64,000 nt of DNA from contig OZ242168.1 in NCBI GenBank assembly GCA_965205275.1, forward strand, positions 310,001-374,000, in the 5' to 3' direction. The stretch comes from WTFY01 sp965205275. GTDB lineage: Bacteria > Pseudomonadota > Gammaproteobacteria > UBA4575. Positions within the stretch are counted from its first letter, which is position 1. Every line of letters starts with the position of its first letter. The translations under genes were made by a program, and so were the position numbers. The notes below the pieces were generated by a model that was not told where the DNA came from, searched no databases, and saw nothing but the letters and a program-made list of their open reading frames with translations. Below, piece by piece: positions 1 to 7,793 of this stretch.

Positions 1-4
1 TCCC

Positions 5-253
5 ATGTCTGATAATAACGAAAACCAAAAGCTGTCAGTAGCTAAAATAGGTAAATCAGTAGCAATAGATCCTATCGCTTGGGCTATGGAAAAAAACTCA
101 AAGAGGAAAGTACCAATTTTCCCCCTTCGCTTCGCTTACAAAGATAATAACCAGGATGTTGAGATAGCTATCGGTCTACGCCTCGATCACGTGGAAAAAT
201 TACATACTGACATTGGGCATCTGCTCCTCCAACACAAACATCTTCTACATTAG
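5..253 (+). CDS. Hypothetical protein, 82 aa
   Basis: This short open frame begins four bases into the window, so neither its ribosome site nor an upstream start can be judged. The product is hydrophilic, with no signal peptide or membrane segment, and a His/Leu-rich tail (about residues 66-82). I do not recognise the family. The only neighbour is transposase debris downstream, so context gives no function. It may be the 3' part of a longer gene. Confidence 0.4.
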   Translation: MSDNNENQKLSVAKIGKSVAIDPIAWAMEKNSKRKVPIFPLRFAYKDNNQDVEIAIGLRLDHVEKLHTDIGHLLLQHKHLLH

Positions 254-534
254 ATGTGAAGTGATACAGTGCCTAGCTTCGAGTCTGGATCGAAGACCGC
301 GTGAGAGAGTGCTTATCGGACGATCGTAGATAGAGGACAACACACCACGGGACGTCAGCACGTCGACCACAAGTACATTGCCTAGTTTGCTCGTGATCGA
401 GTCAATTTACCGCGGTACAGGCCAACGGATACCGTGCTGCCAAGCTTCCTGGGTATGTACCAGGTCTTGTGAGAGGGTCGGAGCGGTTTGGTGGCCACCC
501 ATTTTAGTACCGCGCCGATTGCGACTCTGGCGGG
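254..534. other. Gene-free degenerate stretch
   Basis: No convincing coding frame is present between the first ORF and the transposase remnant. The base composition is richer in G+C than the flanking genes. Together with the adjacent transposase tail this suggests decayed insertion-sequence DNA, but I see no terminal inverted repeats. Confidence 0.35.
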
Positions 535-672
535 TTATGCGGCCTTTGAAGCCACGTATTGACTGGGTGACAGGTGATTGAGAGCTTTGTGAGGACGGCT
601 CTCATTGTATTCCTGTCTCCAAGCCTCTATCTTCTCCTCTGCTTCATCCAATGAAAACAGTCTGAACTGGGT
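535..672 (-). pseudogene. Transposase C-terminal remnant (IS3-type, DDE)
   Basis: Read on the minus strand, this stretch translates to a typical IS3-family OrfB C-terminus: LDEAEEKIEAWRQEYNESRP followed by HKALNHLSPSQYVASKAA and a stop at 537-535. The W-R-x-E-Y-N-x-x-R-P-H-x-A-L signature lies just after the catalytic Glu in full transposases. The frame closes upstream near 680, so the catalytic core is absent and the element is dead. It marks old mobile-element activity at this edge of the window. Confidence 0.7.
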
Positions 673-739
673 CTCAGGGATTGATTTCGTCTTGAGAGTG
701 ATGCAAGCCATGCATCACTTAAAAAACGATTTTATCAAA

Positions 740-1108
740 TCACCTGTTCAGTACATCGCCACGATGTGCTTCGATGGTCTTGATCACCTCATCAATTGCA
801 TCGTTATCAATCTTTATTTCAGCCAGTGCTTTTCTTACACACTCCATCATGGCATCAACGTGATCGTCGCTCAAACCATTTGCGACCGCGTCTTTATGTG
901 CACGACGCATATCCTTGCCGATATAAAGAGACGGCCCACCAAATATATAGGTCAGAAAAGCAGTCATTTTGCGCTTTTGTTTTTCAATGTCGGTATGTTC
1001 GAAAAAGGATTTGATACGATCATCAAGCAGGATATTCACGTACAGGAAATGGGAGGCTTTCTCAACCGTCTCTTTGCCTCCGAGCTTTTCATATAAAGTT
1101 GGGTTCAT
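740..1108 (-). CDS. Group 1 truncated haemoglobin
   Basis: The 122-residue product has the length and motifs of group I truncated haemoglobins (GlbN type): the N-terminal LYEKLGG turn, FFEHTD near residues 35-40, the FGGP loop near 56-59 and the proximal haem ligand His71 in MRRAH. Such cytosolic proteins bind O2 or NO and serve in NO detoxification or oxygen handling; the exact role here is unknown. It is a lone gene between transposase debris and an M48 peptidase. Confidence 0.85.
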   Translation of the reverse strand: MNPTLYEKLGGKETVEKASHFLYVNILLDDRIKSFFEHTDIEKQKRKMTAFLTYIFGGPSLYIGKDMRRAHKDAVANGLSDDHVDAMMECVRKALAEIKIDNDAIDEVIKTIEAHRGDVLNR

Positions 1109-1332
1109 AAGGTTGGACTCAAAAAATTACTGGGTTGAATATCCTAGCATATAGATTATTTGTCCGCTTAAAGTACTGGGCGGATATACGTTCAGCGGCG
1201 TCAAGGATGCTCGGGTTGACGCTGCCATCCGTGCCGCGCATCCTCGTCGTACGCAGGACACACGTTTCGGATGTCCACCTGCGTGCACAGGACTCCTGGG
1301 GGTTACCGGAGACAGGATAAAGGTGTCTGCGT

Positions 1333-2388
1333 TTACTTGGGCTTCATGTTGGGGGCCAGCGGTTCTCCCGACTCCTGTTTCGCAAGTATTTCCTTGACGG
1401 TCTGTTCCAGCTGGACAAACCTCTCTGAAGTGGAAGGATGTGTGGCATTGTAACTGCCTTTTATACTGCCGGGATGCTCGGCTCCCATACGCCGCCAGAA
1501 TGCAGGAGCTTCTGACATATCGTACCCGCTGCGTGCCACATAATAGAGTCCGACATAATCGGCTTCGCTTTCAAAAGCTTGTGAGTAGGCATTTATTCCC
1601 ACCTTGCCAAACAGATTCTGCGTATCGATCCCATATCCGGCTGCAATGATATCGAAAATTGTGCCTAGCCAGTAATTCCTTTTCTTGGCATTGATATGCA
1701 GCATCGCGTTATGCGCCAGTTCGTGCCCGATGACAAGAGCCAGTTCGTTATCGCTTTGCGCGAATCGCATCATACCTTTCGTTATATAGATGGCCTTGCC
1801 ATCTGCAAACGCATTGATCGTGTCGTCCATCATCAAGGTAACCGGATAACCGCAAGCCTCTACGGGCGTAATTTCTGCTACTACGGTCCGGCCGTTACGG
1901 CCCAGCCTGAAAACGGTGGGGGTCCCCGGTACTATTTCATGCATCGCTTTTGTCATTTTTCCAATGCCTTTTGTTGAGGTATTGGTAAATGATTTTCCGG
2001 CAATGGATTGAACGGAGTCGCCAATCTTTACGTCGGCTTGCTGGGCGGGGCTGTTTTTCACAATACCGACAATTCTTGCATCATCACTGCTGCCGTATAT
2101 CCCTTTGAAGGTTTTGCGGTATTCCTTGCCGGCCGATTCGGGTGAATTGATCAGTACACCAAAATAGGAACCCACCTTCTTGTCACAGGTATCGGCGCTG
2201 CTGGTGAGTATCGGGTATGCGACATTCGAAACTCTTATCTGGTTTTCCAGATAACCCCTTACGTACAGTTCTTTTTGTAATGCGGCTTCATGCTCGACCC
2301 CGGCCTGGCTGACGTCGCCGCGCTGTGTCTTGGGTGTCGCACAACCGAAAAGAATCAGGACCAGTATCAATCCAAGTATGCGTTTCAT
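1333..2388 (-). CDS. M48-family metallopeptidase lipoprotein with PDZ-like region
   Basis: From the ATG at 2388 the product is 351 aa. It starts with a lipoprotein signal (hydrophobic stretch then LFGC, lipidated Cys16), so it should be membrane-anchored in the periplasm. Residues about 100-175 resemble a PDZ domain (GIVKNSPAQQADVKIGDSV). The M48 zinc site follows: HELAH at 222-226 and ESEAD near 273-277. Related proteins (LoiP/YcaL/BepA types) act in envelope protein quality control. The open frame continues 91 codons upstream, but that part is transposase remnant, so I chose the internal ATG, which has a purine-rich AAGGCAGG just before it. Confidence 0.85.
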   Translation of the reverse strand: MKRILGLILVLILFGCATPKTQRGDVSQAGVEHEAALQKELYVRGYLENQIRVSNVAYPILTSSADTCDKKVGSYFGVLINSPESAGKEYRKTFKGIYGSSDDARIVGIVKNSPAQQADVKIGDSVQSIAGKSFTNTSTKGIGKMTKAMHEIVPGTPTVFRLGRNGRTVVAEITPVEACGYPVTLMMDDTINAFADGKAIYITKGMMRFAQSDNELALVIGHELAHNAMLHINAKKRNYWLGTIFDIIAAGYGIDTQNLFGKVGINAYSQAFESEADYVGLYYVARSGYDMSEAPAFWRRMGAEHPGSIKGSYNATHPSTSERFVQLEQTVKEILAKQESGEPLAPNMKPK

Positions 2389-2402
2389 AGCCTGCCTTTT
2401 GC

Positions 2403-2574
2403 TTAGTGTCCAGTCGCGCCCTGGATTTTGGGATGTACCGGCCTCGCTGCAGCCCGCCGCACGCAAGCGCTGGTACGCCTGCAACCTGCGGTAGCGCTCA
2501 CCCGCCGCCTCGGGTACGTGTTCGTCGACCTTGAAGCTCTTGTATGATCGAATACGAAGGGATTTAATGTCCAT
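2403..2574 (-). pseudogene. Transposase N-terminal remnant
   Basis: On the minus strand the frame from the ATG at 2574 reads MDIKSLRIRSYKSFKVDEHV and continues with ERYRRLQAYQRLRAAGCSEA, which resembles the N-terminal helix-turn-helix of integrase-core (IS481/IS3-like) transposases. It then degenerates and runs into the signal region of the M48 peptidase gene. The rest of the transposase is missing. The remnant now forms the upstream flank of the peptidase gene and may have replaced its promoter. Confidence 0.6.
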
Positions 2575-2629
2575 GCTCGGGTCTCCTGTTCCAGTGGCTG
2601 TGGTTGGTTCACTGGAGGATACCCGATCC

Positions 2630-2662
2630 GGTGCAGAGAGAGGCCACGCCTCCCTCTGCACC
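2630..2662. repeat. Inverted repeat at the transposase remnant
   Basis: GGTGCAGAG at 2630-2638 pairs with CTCTGCACC at 2654-2662, with a short GGC/GCC inner stem. It lies just outside the transposase N-terminal remnant and could be part of the element's end or a hairpin in its leader. Confidence 0.45.
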
Positions 2663-2859
2663 CCCTCATTCAGATCCCATGCTCACGATCACTGAAAAGT
2701 GCCATAGGTATCTGAACCTTTACATGGGCTGGCAGGAAGCCGGGGTCGGCTCGGACCTGCCATAGGGAGTATGTAAATCCTCTAGGCTGCCTTTACTTTT
2801 TTTACACACCCGGTGCGCAAATTTTCCGGAAAGTATCTTCAATGTCAGGGTACTTATGC

Positions 2860-2868
2860 TGGTATAAT
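2860..2868 (+). promoter_or_regulatory. Extended -10 promoter candidate upstream of nuo
   Basis: TGGTATAAT is a perfect TATAAT with the extended TG motif, 225 bp ahead of nuoA. The -35 region is weak, as is usual for extended -10 promoters. The 2663-3093 interval contains no convincing gene, so this is the best candidate for the main nuo promoter. The leader would be over 200 nt long. Confidence 0.5.
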
Positions 2869-3009
2869 TAAAAACGCTATTAAGCTTTATAAAAAACAGT
2901 ACCATAAGACTTTGAGTCGAGTCCGGCCATCGTGGTGTGCCGGAAATGTGATGCAAGAAAATATCTGAAGTCCCCAGTGCGACAAATTCAGATACAATAA
3001 TACAGCAAG

Positions 3010-3046
3010 CGCCCTGTACGACATAAGGCCATATACGCCCAGGGCG
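3010..3046 (+). promoter_or_regulatory. Inverted repeat in the nuoA leader
   Basis: CGCCCTG at 3010-3016 pairs with CAGGGCG at 3040-3046, about 48 bp before the nuoA start. No T-run follows, so it is unlikely to be an intrinsic terminator; it may be an operator or an mRNA structure in the long nuo leader. Confidence 0.35.
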
Positions 3047-3093
3047 ACGATTCAGTCTGGCACTTGACTGCTGGCCTTGGGAAATGTTTGGTA

Positions 3094-3450
3094 ATGCTCG
3101 AAAACTATCTTCCTGTTCTCATTTTTATCGTGCTCGCCGCAATTATGGGGCTGATCCCGATGGTGATGGGTCTTGCACTCGGACCCCGTGTTCGGGACGA
3201 TGCCAAGGATTCGCCTTATGAATGCGGGTTTGAGGCCTTCGAGGATGCCCGGATGCAGTTTGATGTGCGCTATTACCTGGTTGCAATTCTGTTCATTATA
3301 TTTGATCTGGAGATTGCCTTTTTATTTCCTTGGGCGGTGGCGATACGTGAAATCGGGCTGGTAGGCTTCCTGGCCATGGCATTGTTTCTTGTTATCCTTA
3401 CGGTAGGGTTTGTTTATGAGTGGAAAAAAGGGGCGCTGGACTGGGATTAG
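3094..3450 (+). CDS. nuoA: NADH-quinone oxidoreductase subunit A
   Basis: The 118-residue product is a small three-helix membrane subunit of complex I. It carries the family signature SPYECGFE in the first loop, followed by the conserved FDVRYYLVAILFIIFDLEIAF segment. The frame is open 10 codons further up, but the ATG at 3094 gives the usual family length and N-terminus (MLENYLP). First gene of the nuoA-N operon; its loop sits near the quinone site at the junction with the peripheral arm. Confidence 0.95.
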   Translation: MLENYLPVLIFIVLAAIMGLIPMVMGLALGPRVRDDAKDSPYECGFEAFEDARMQFDVRYYLVAILFIIFDLEIAFLFPWAVAIREIGLVGFLAMALFLVILTVGFVYEWKKGALDWD

Positions 3451-3521
3451 CAGGCCGGGCACTGGAGGATTATGGAACATGAGCGGTACAATCGGTTTCG
3501 GGAGTCTGGTGTAGAAACGTT

Positions 3522-3998
3522 ATGGGTATAGAAGGGCATTTCAAACAGGGGTTTGTTACGACCCGGCTGGATGAGCTCATTAACTGGGCACGTACCGGTT
3601 CCATGTGGCCGATGACCTTTGGGCTGGCTTGCTGTGCAGTGGAAATGATGCATGCGGGCGCCTCACGGTATGATCTGGACCGCTTTGGTGTCATGTTCAG
3701 GCCCAGCCCGAGACAGTCGGATGTCATGATTGTAGCGGGCACTCTGGTGAATAAAATGGCTCCGGCGCTGCGCAAGGTGTATGACCAGATGGCGGACCCC
3801 AAGTGGGTAATCTCCATGGGTTCATGTGCCAATGGCGGAGGGTATTATCATTACTCCTATTCTGTCGTCAGAGGCTGTGACCGTATTGTGCCGGTTGATG
3901 TCTATGTCCCGGGTTGCCCGCCCACTGCAGAAGCCCTGTTATACGGCATTCTTCAATTGCAGAATAAAATCCGCCGGACCAGCACCATTGCGCGTTAG
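3522..3998 (+). CDS. nuoB: NADH-quinone oxidoreductase subunit B
   Basis: The 158-residue subunit holds the terminal [4Fe-4S] cluster N2 that passes electrons to quinone. The four ligands are visible as Cys37-Cys38 (GLACCAVEMMH), Cys102 (GSCANGGG) and Cys132 (YVPGCPP). Length and motifs are standard. It follows nuoA by 71 bp and precedes nuoC by 11 bp. Confidence 0.97.
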   Translation: MGIEGHFKQGFVTTRLDELINWARTGSMWPMTFGLACCAVEMMHAGASRYDLDRFGVMFRPSPRQSDVMIVAGTLVNKMAPALRKVYDQMADPKWVISMGSCANGGGYYHYSYSVVRGCDRIVPVDVYVPGCPPTAEALLYGILQLQNKIRRTSTIAR

Positions 3999-4009
3999 GT
4001 TCAGAAATC

Positions 4010-4729
4010 ATGAGGGATCGTATCAATCAACTCGGCTCTGATTTGCAGCGCGCTTTTGCATCACTGCTGCAGGCCATGGATATGGATCATGATGAAATCA
4101 CACTGACTGTAAATGCCCAGGACCTCACTGGGGTCATGCTGCAGCTTCGTGATACACCGGATTTCAGGTTTGAACAGCTTATCGACCTGTGTGGAATCGA
4201 CTACCTGGAATTTGGGGTAAGTGAATGGGATACGCAAACGGCGACATCTTCGGGGTTCAGTCGCGGTGCACAGAAAACCTCCTTCGGGCGTTTTACATTC
4301 GACGATGCGCCGCAACCTAGGACTCTGAAGGAACCTCGTTTTGCAGTGGTCTACCATTTGCTTTCTGTTTCCCATAACCACCGGCTGCGCATCAAGGTCT
4401 TTTGTGAAGATAACCACCTGCCCATATTGCCTTCTGTGCATCACATATGGTCATCGGCAGACTGGTACGAACGTGAAGCGTTTGACCTGTATGGAATCAT
4501 TTTTGAAGGGCATCCTGACCTGCGCCGCATACTTACCGATTACGGTTTTACCGGACATCCGTTTCGCAAGGACTTCCCGCTGGTTGGCCATGTCGAAGTG
4601 CGCTATGACCCGCAGCAAAAGCGTGTCGTCTATCAACCCGTATCCATCGAACCGCGCATTACTGTACCCAAGGTGATTCGCGATGATTATCGCTTTGAAT
4701 CCGGTGAACTGAAAAAAGACGATGCCTGA
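4010..4729 (+). CDS. nuoC: NADH-quinone oxidoreductase subunit C
   Basis: The 239-residue product is the separate (not CD-fused) 30-kDa subunit of the peripheral arm. The family signature ADWYEREAFDLYGIIFEGHP is clear near residues 150-170, followed by LRRILTDYGFTGHPFRKDFP. It overlaps the start of nuoD by 8 bp, implying translational coupling. A 20-residue Ser/Gly/Thr-rich loop near residues 70-95 is longer than in many homologues. Confidence 0.96.
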   Translation: MRDRINQLGSDLQRAFASLLQAMDMDHDEITLTVNAQDLTGVMLQLRDTPDFRFEQLIDLCGIDYLEFGVSEWDTQTATSSGFSRGAQKTSFGRFTFDDAPQPRTLKEPRFAVVYHLLSVSHNHRLRIKVFCEDNHLPILPSVHHIWSSADWYEREAFDLYGIIFEGHPDLRRILTDYGFTGHPFRKDFPLVGHVEVRYDPQQKRVVYQPVSIEPRITVPKVIRDDYRFESGELKKDDA

Positions 4730-5975
4730 GTTACGCAATTACACCATGAACTTTGGACCGCAGCATCCTGCGGCACACGGTGTCTTGCGACTGGTCCTGG
4801 AAATGGAAGGCGAGGTAGTACAGCGTGCAGACCCGCATATCGGTTTACTGCACCGTGCTACGGAAAAGCTTGCCGAGAGCAAGCCCTATAACCACAGCAT
4901 CGGTTACATGGACCGGCTCGACTATGTTTCCATGATGTGTAATGAACACGTCTATGTGCTGGCAATCGAGAAACTGGTCGGGGTCAAGGTGCCCGTCCGT
5001 GCGCAGTACATACGTGTCATGTTCGATGAAATCACCAGGATTCTCAATCACCTGCTGTGGCTGGGTGCACATGCACTCGATATCGGTGCGATGACCGTGT
5101 TCCTGTATGCCTTTCGTGAACGTGAGGACCTGATGGATTGCTATGAGGCGGTATCCGGTGCACGCATGCATGCCACCTATTATCGGCCCGGAGGGGTGTA
5201 TCGTGATTTACCTGATGAGATGCCGAAATATGCACAGTCACGCTGGCACAATAAAAAGGAAGTCAAAAAACTGAACCAGGCGCGCATGGGTTCGCTGCTG
5301 GATTTTATCGAGGACTTTACACAACGGTTTCCTTCCTGCGTGGATGAATATGAAACCCTGCTCACTGAAAACAGGATCTGGAAGCAACGCACGGTTGATA
5401 TTGCCATTGTGAGCCCGGAGCGTGCACTGCAGTTAGGTTTTACAGGGCCCATGTTGCGTGGCTCAGGGGTGGAATGGGATTTACGCCGTAAACAGCCGTA
5501 CGAAGTCTACGAGCATCTAGATTTCCAGATCCCGGTAGGTGTCAACGGAGATTGTTACGACCGCTATCTGGTACGTATTGAGGAGATGCGCCAGTCCAAT
5601 GCAATCATCAGGCAATGTGTCGACTGGTTACGTGGCCATCCGGGACCCGTGATGGTGGATAACCACAAGATTGCACCGCCTGAACGTGAAAAAATGAAAA
5701 TGGGTATGGAAGAACTCATTCATCATTTCAAACTGTTTACGGAAGGCTACTGTCTGCCACAGGGTGAGGTTTATTGTGCAATTGAGCATCCGAAAGGCGA
5801 GATGGGCATCTACCTGGTATCGGATGGCGCCAACAAACCCTACCGTTTAAAAATACGCGCTCCGGGGTTTGCCCATCTGGCCGCGCTGGATGAGATGTCG
5901 CGAGGGCATATGCTGGCGGATGTGGTGGCAATTATCGGCACCCAAGACATTGTGTTTGGAGAAATTGACCGGTGA
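4722..5975 (+). CDS. nuoD: NADH-quinone oxidoreductase subunit D
   Basis: The 417-residue 49-kDa subunit shapes the quinone-binding cavity with NuoB. The start NYTMNFGPQHPAAHGVLRLV and the HIGLLHRATEKLAE segment are hallmark sequences, and the protein ends with the conserved DIVFGEIDR. It is intact and of usual length. Its TGA stop overlaps the GTG start of nuoE by 4 bp. Confidence 0.97.
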   Translation: MPELRNYTMNFGPQHPAAHGVLRLVLEMEGEVVQRADPHIGLLHRATEKLAESKPYNHSIGYMDRLDYVSMMCNEHVYVLAIEKLVGVKVPVRAQYIRVMFDEITRILNHLLWLGAHALDIGAMTVFLYAFREREDLMDCYEAVSGARMHATYYRPGGVYRDLPDEMPKYAQSRWHNKKEVKKLNQARMGSLLDFIEDFTQRFPSCVDEYETLLTENRIWKQRTVDIAIVSPERALQLGFTGPMLRGSGVEWDLRRKQPYEVYEHLDFQIPVGVNGDCYDRYLVRIEEMRQSNAIIRQCVDWLRGHPGPVMVDNHKIAPPEREKMKMGMEELIHHFKLFTEGYCLPQGEVYCAIEHPKGEMGIYLVSDGANKPYRLKIRAPGFAHLAALDEMSRGHMLADVVAIIGTQDIVFGEIDR

Positions 5976-6490
5976 CAAATACTGCTTCATTGCCGCGGTT
6001 ATCGGAATACGTGCGCGGAGAGGTCGATGCCTGGCTGGCACGTTACCCTGTCGATCAGAAACAATCTGCAGTACTGGGCGCCTTGCGTGCCCTTCAGCAT
6101 GAGGACGGTTATCTGAAGACAGAGAATATGGACGCGATTGCAGAATATCTGGACATGCCAGCCATTGCAGTATATGAAGTCGCATCGTTTTACTCCATGT
6201 TTCAGCTTGAACCGGTAGGCCGGCATACCCTGTCGGTCTGTACGAATCTGTCCTGCATGCTGTGCGGGGCGGATGAAATCGTTGAATATTTGAAGAGTAA
6301 ACTGGGGATTGATCTGGGCGAAAGTACTCCGGACGGGAAGTTTTTCCTGAAGAAGGAAGAGGAATGTCTGGCCGCCTGTTGCGGTGCACCCATGATGCAG
6401 GTCAATCATGTGTATCAGGAAAATTTGACCCTTGAGAAGGTCGACAGCATTCTGGAAGAACTGGATTGGACAGATGATGCAGCTGAATAG
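5972..6490 (+). CDS. nuoE: NADH-quinone oxidoreductase subunit E
   Basis: The 172-residue 24-kDa subunit carries the [2Fe-2S] cluster N1a in a thioredoxin-like fold. Ligands appear as Cys90 and Cys95 (VCTNLSC) and Cys132 and Cys136 (ECLAACC). The start is GTG, overlapping the nuoD stop, which is a common coupled arrangement. With NuoF and NuoG it forms the NADH-oxidising module. Confidence 0.96.
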   Translation: MTNTASLPRLSEYVRGEVDAWLARYPVDQKQSAVLGALRALQHEDGYLKTENMDAIAEYLDMPAIAVYEVASFYSMFQLEPVGRHTLSVCTNLSCMLCGADEIVEYLKSKLGIDLGESTPDGKFFLKKEEECLAACCGAPMMQVNHVYQENLTLEKVDSILEELDWTDDAAE

Positions 6491-7781
6491 CGTTTGTTAT
6501 GAAACCCTGAAATTTGACCAGCCGTGGACGCTGGAAAATTATATCCGTATCGGCGGGTACTCTGCCTGGGAGAAAATCCTGCAGGAAAATATCCCACCCG
6601 ATCATGTCATCGAACAGGTCAAGGCGTCAGGTTTGCGAGGACGAGGGGGCGCAGGGTTTCCAACAGGACTGAAGTGGAGCTTCATGCCACGCAAAACGGA
6701 TGTACAGAGTTATATCGTGTGCAATTCGGATGAGGCCGAACCCGGTACCTGCAAGGACCGTGATATCCTGAGGTTCAATCCGCATGCAGTGATTGAAGGT
6801 ATGGCCATCGCCGCCTACGCCATGAATGCATCGACAGGATACAATTATGTGCGCGGTGAGTTTATGGATGAGCCTTACATGCGGTTTACAGAGGCCCTGA
6901 ATGAGGCCTATTCGGCAGGGTACCTGGGTGACCATATACTGGGCACGGGGTTTACTTTTTATCTGTATGACACGCTCGGTGCAGGTGCCTACATATGCGG
7001 TGAAGAAACCGCGTTGCTGGAATCACTTGAGGGTAAGAAAGGCTTGCCAAGGTTCAAACCACCGTTTCCGGCCAGCAAGGGCCTGTATGGCAAGCCAACT
7101 ACGATCAACAACACTGAAACCTTTGCTTCGGTTCCCAGCATTATACGCAAGGGTGCCGAATGGTTTTCAGCGATGGGTGTGGAGAAAAGTGGCGGTACAA
7201 AATGTTTTTCGGTTTCTGGGCATGTAAACAAACCGGGTAATTTTGAAATTCCGCTGGGCACACCGTTTTCGGAATTGCTCGAACTGGCAGGCGGGGTCCG
7301 TACAGGACATAGGTTGAAGGCAGTGATTCCAGGTGGCTCTTCTGTTCCGGTTGTTCCAGGAGAGACCATGCTGACTGTCAGGATGGACTATGAATCAATT
7401 ACACAGGCCGGTTCCCTGTTGGGGTCAGGTGCAGTGGTTGTTATGGATGACACCACGGATATGGTCAAGGTTCTGCAGCGCATATCGCGTTTTTATTTTT
7501 CGGAATCCTGCGGCCAGTGTACGCCCTGCAGGGAAGGCACTGGCTGGCTGTATCGGATGATCAGCCGCATTGTTGAAGGCAAGGGGAGCCTGGAGGACAT
7601 GGACAAGCTTGACGATGTGGCCCGTAAGATAGAAGGCAGAACCATCTGTGCGCTTGGTGATGCGGCGGCCATGCCGGTGCGCAGTTTTATCAGGCATTAC
7701 CGCGATGAATTTGTTCACTATATCAAACATGGATGCTGCGTACTGGACCACCGGCCCGCAACCCGTCGCGTGGTTGTATAA
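6474..7781 (+). CDS. nuoF: NADH-quinone oxidoreductase subunit F
   Basis: NuoF binds NADH and FMN and holds cluster N3. Visible are the FMN/NADH glycine-rich stretch GRGGAGFPTGLKWSF, GAGAYICGEETALLESLEG, and the cluster ligands in ESCGQCTPCREG with a later Cys near the C-terminus. The frame opens 14 codons earlier inside nuoE, but the tandem ATGs at 6474 and 6477 give the standard N-terminus before VCYETLKFDQPWTLENY. I chose 6474; the overlap with nuoE is 17 bp. Confidence 0.95.
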   Translation: MMQLNSVCYETLKFDQPWTLENYIRIGGYSAWEKILQENIPPDHVIEQVKASGLRGRGGAGFPTGLKWSFMPRKTDVQSYIVCNSDEAEPGTCKDRDILRFNPHAVIEGMAIAAYAMNASTGYNYVRGEFMDEPYMRFTEALNEAYSAGYLGDHILGTGFTFYLYDTLGAGAYICGEETALLESLEGKKGLPRFKPPFPASKGLYGKPTTINNTETFASVPSIIRKGAEWFSAMGVEKSGGTKCFSVSGHVNKPGNFEIPLGTPFSELLELAGGVRTGHRLKAVIPGGSSVPVVPGETMLTVRMDYESITQAGSLLGSGAVVVMDDTTDMVKVLQRISRFYFSESCGQCTPCREGTGWLYRMISRIVEGKGSLEDMDKLDDVARKIEGRTICALGDAAAMPVRSFIRHYRDEFVHYIKHGCCVLDHRPATRRVVV

Positions 7782-7793
7782 AATAATGATCAA

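Noticed and set aside
605..1096. 163-aa plus-strand ORF
   Set aside because: It lies opposite the truncated haemoglobin gene, whose motifs are clear, and over a transposase remnant.
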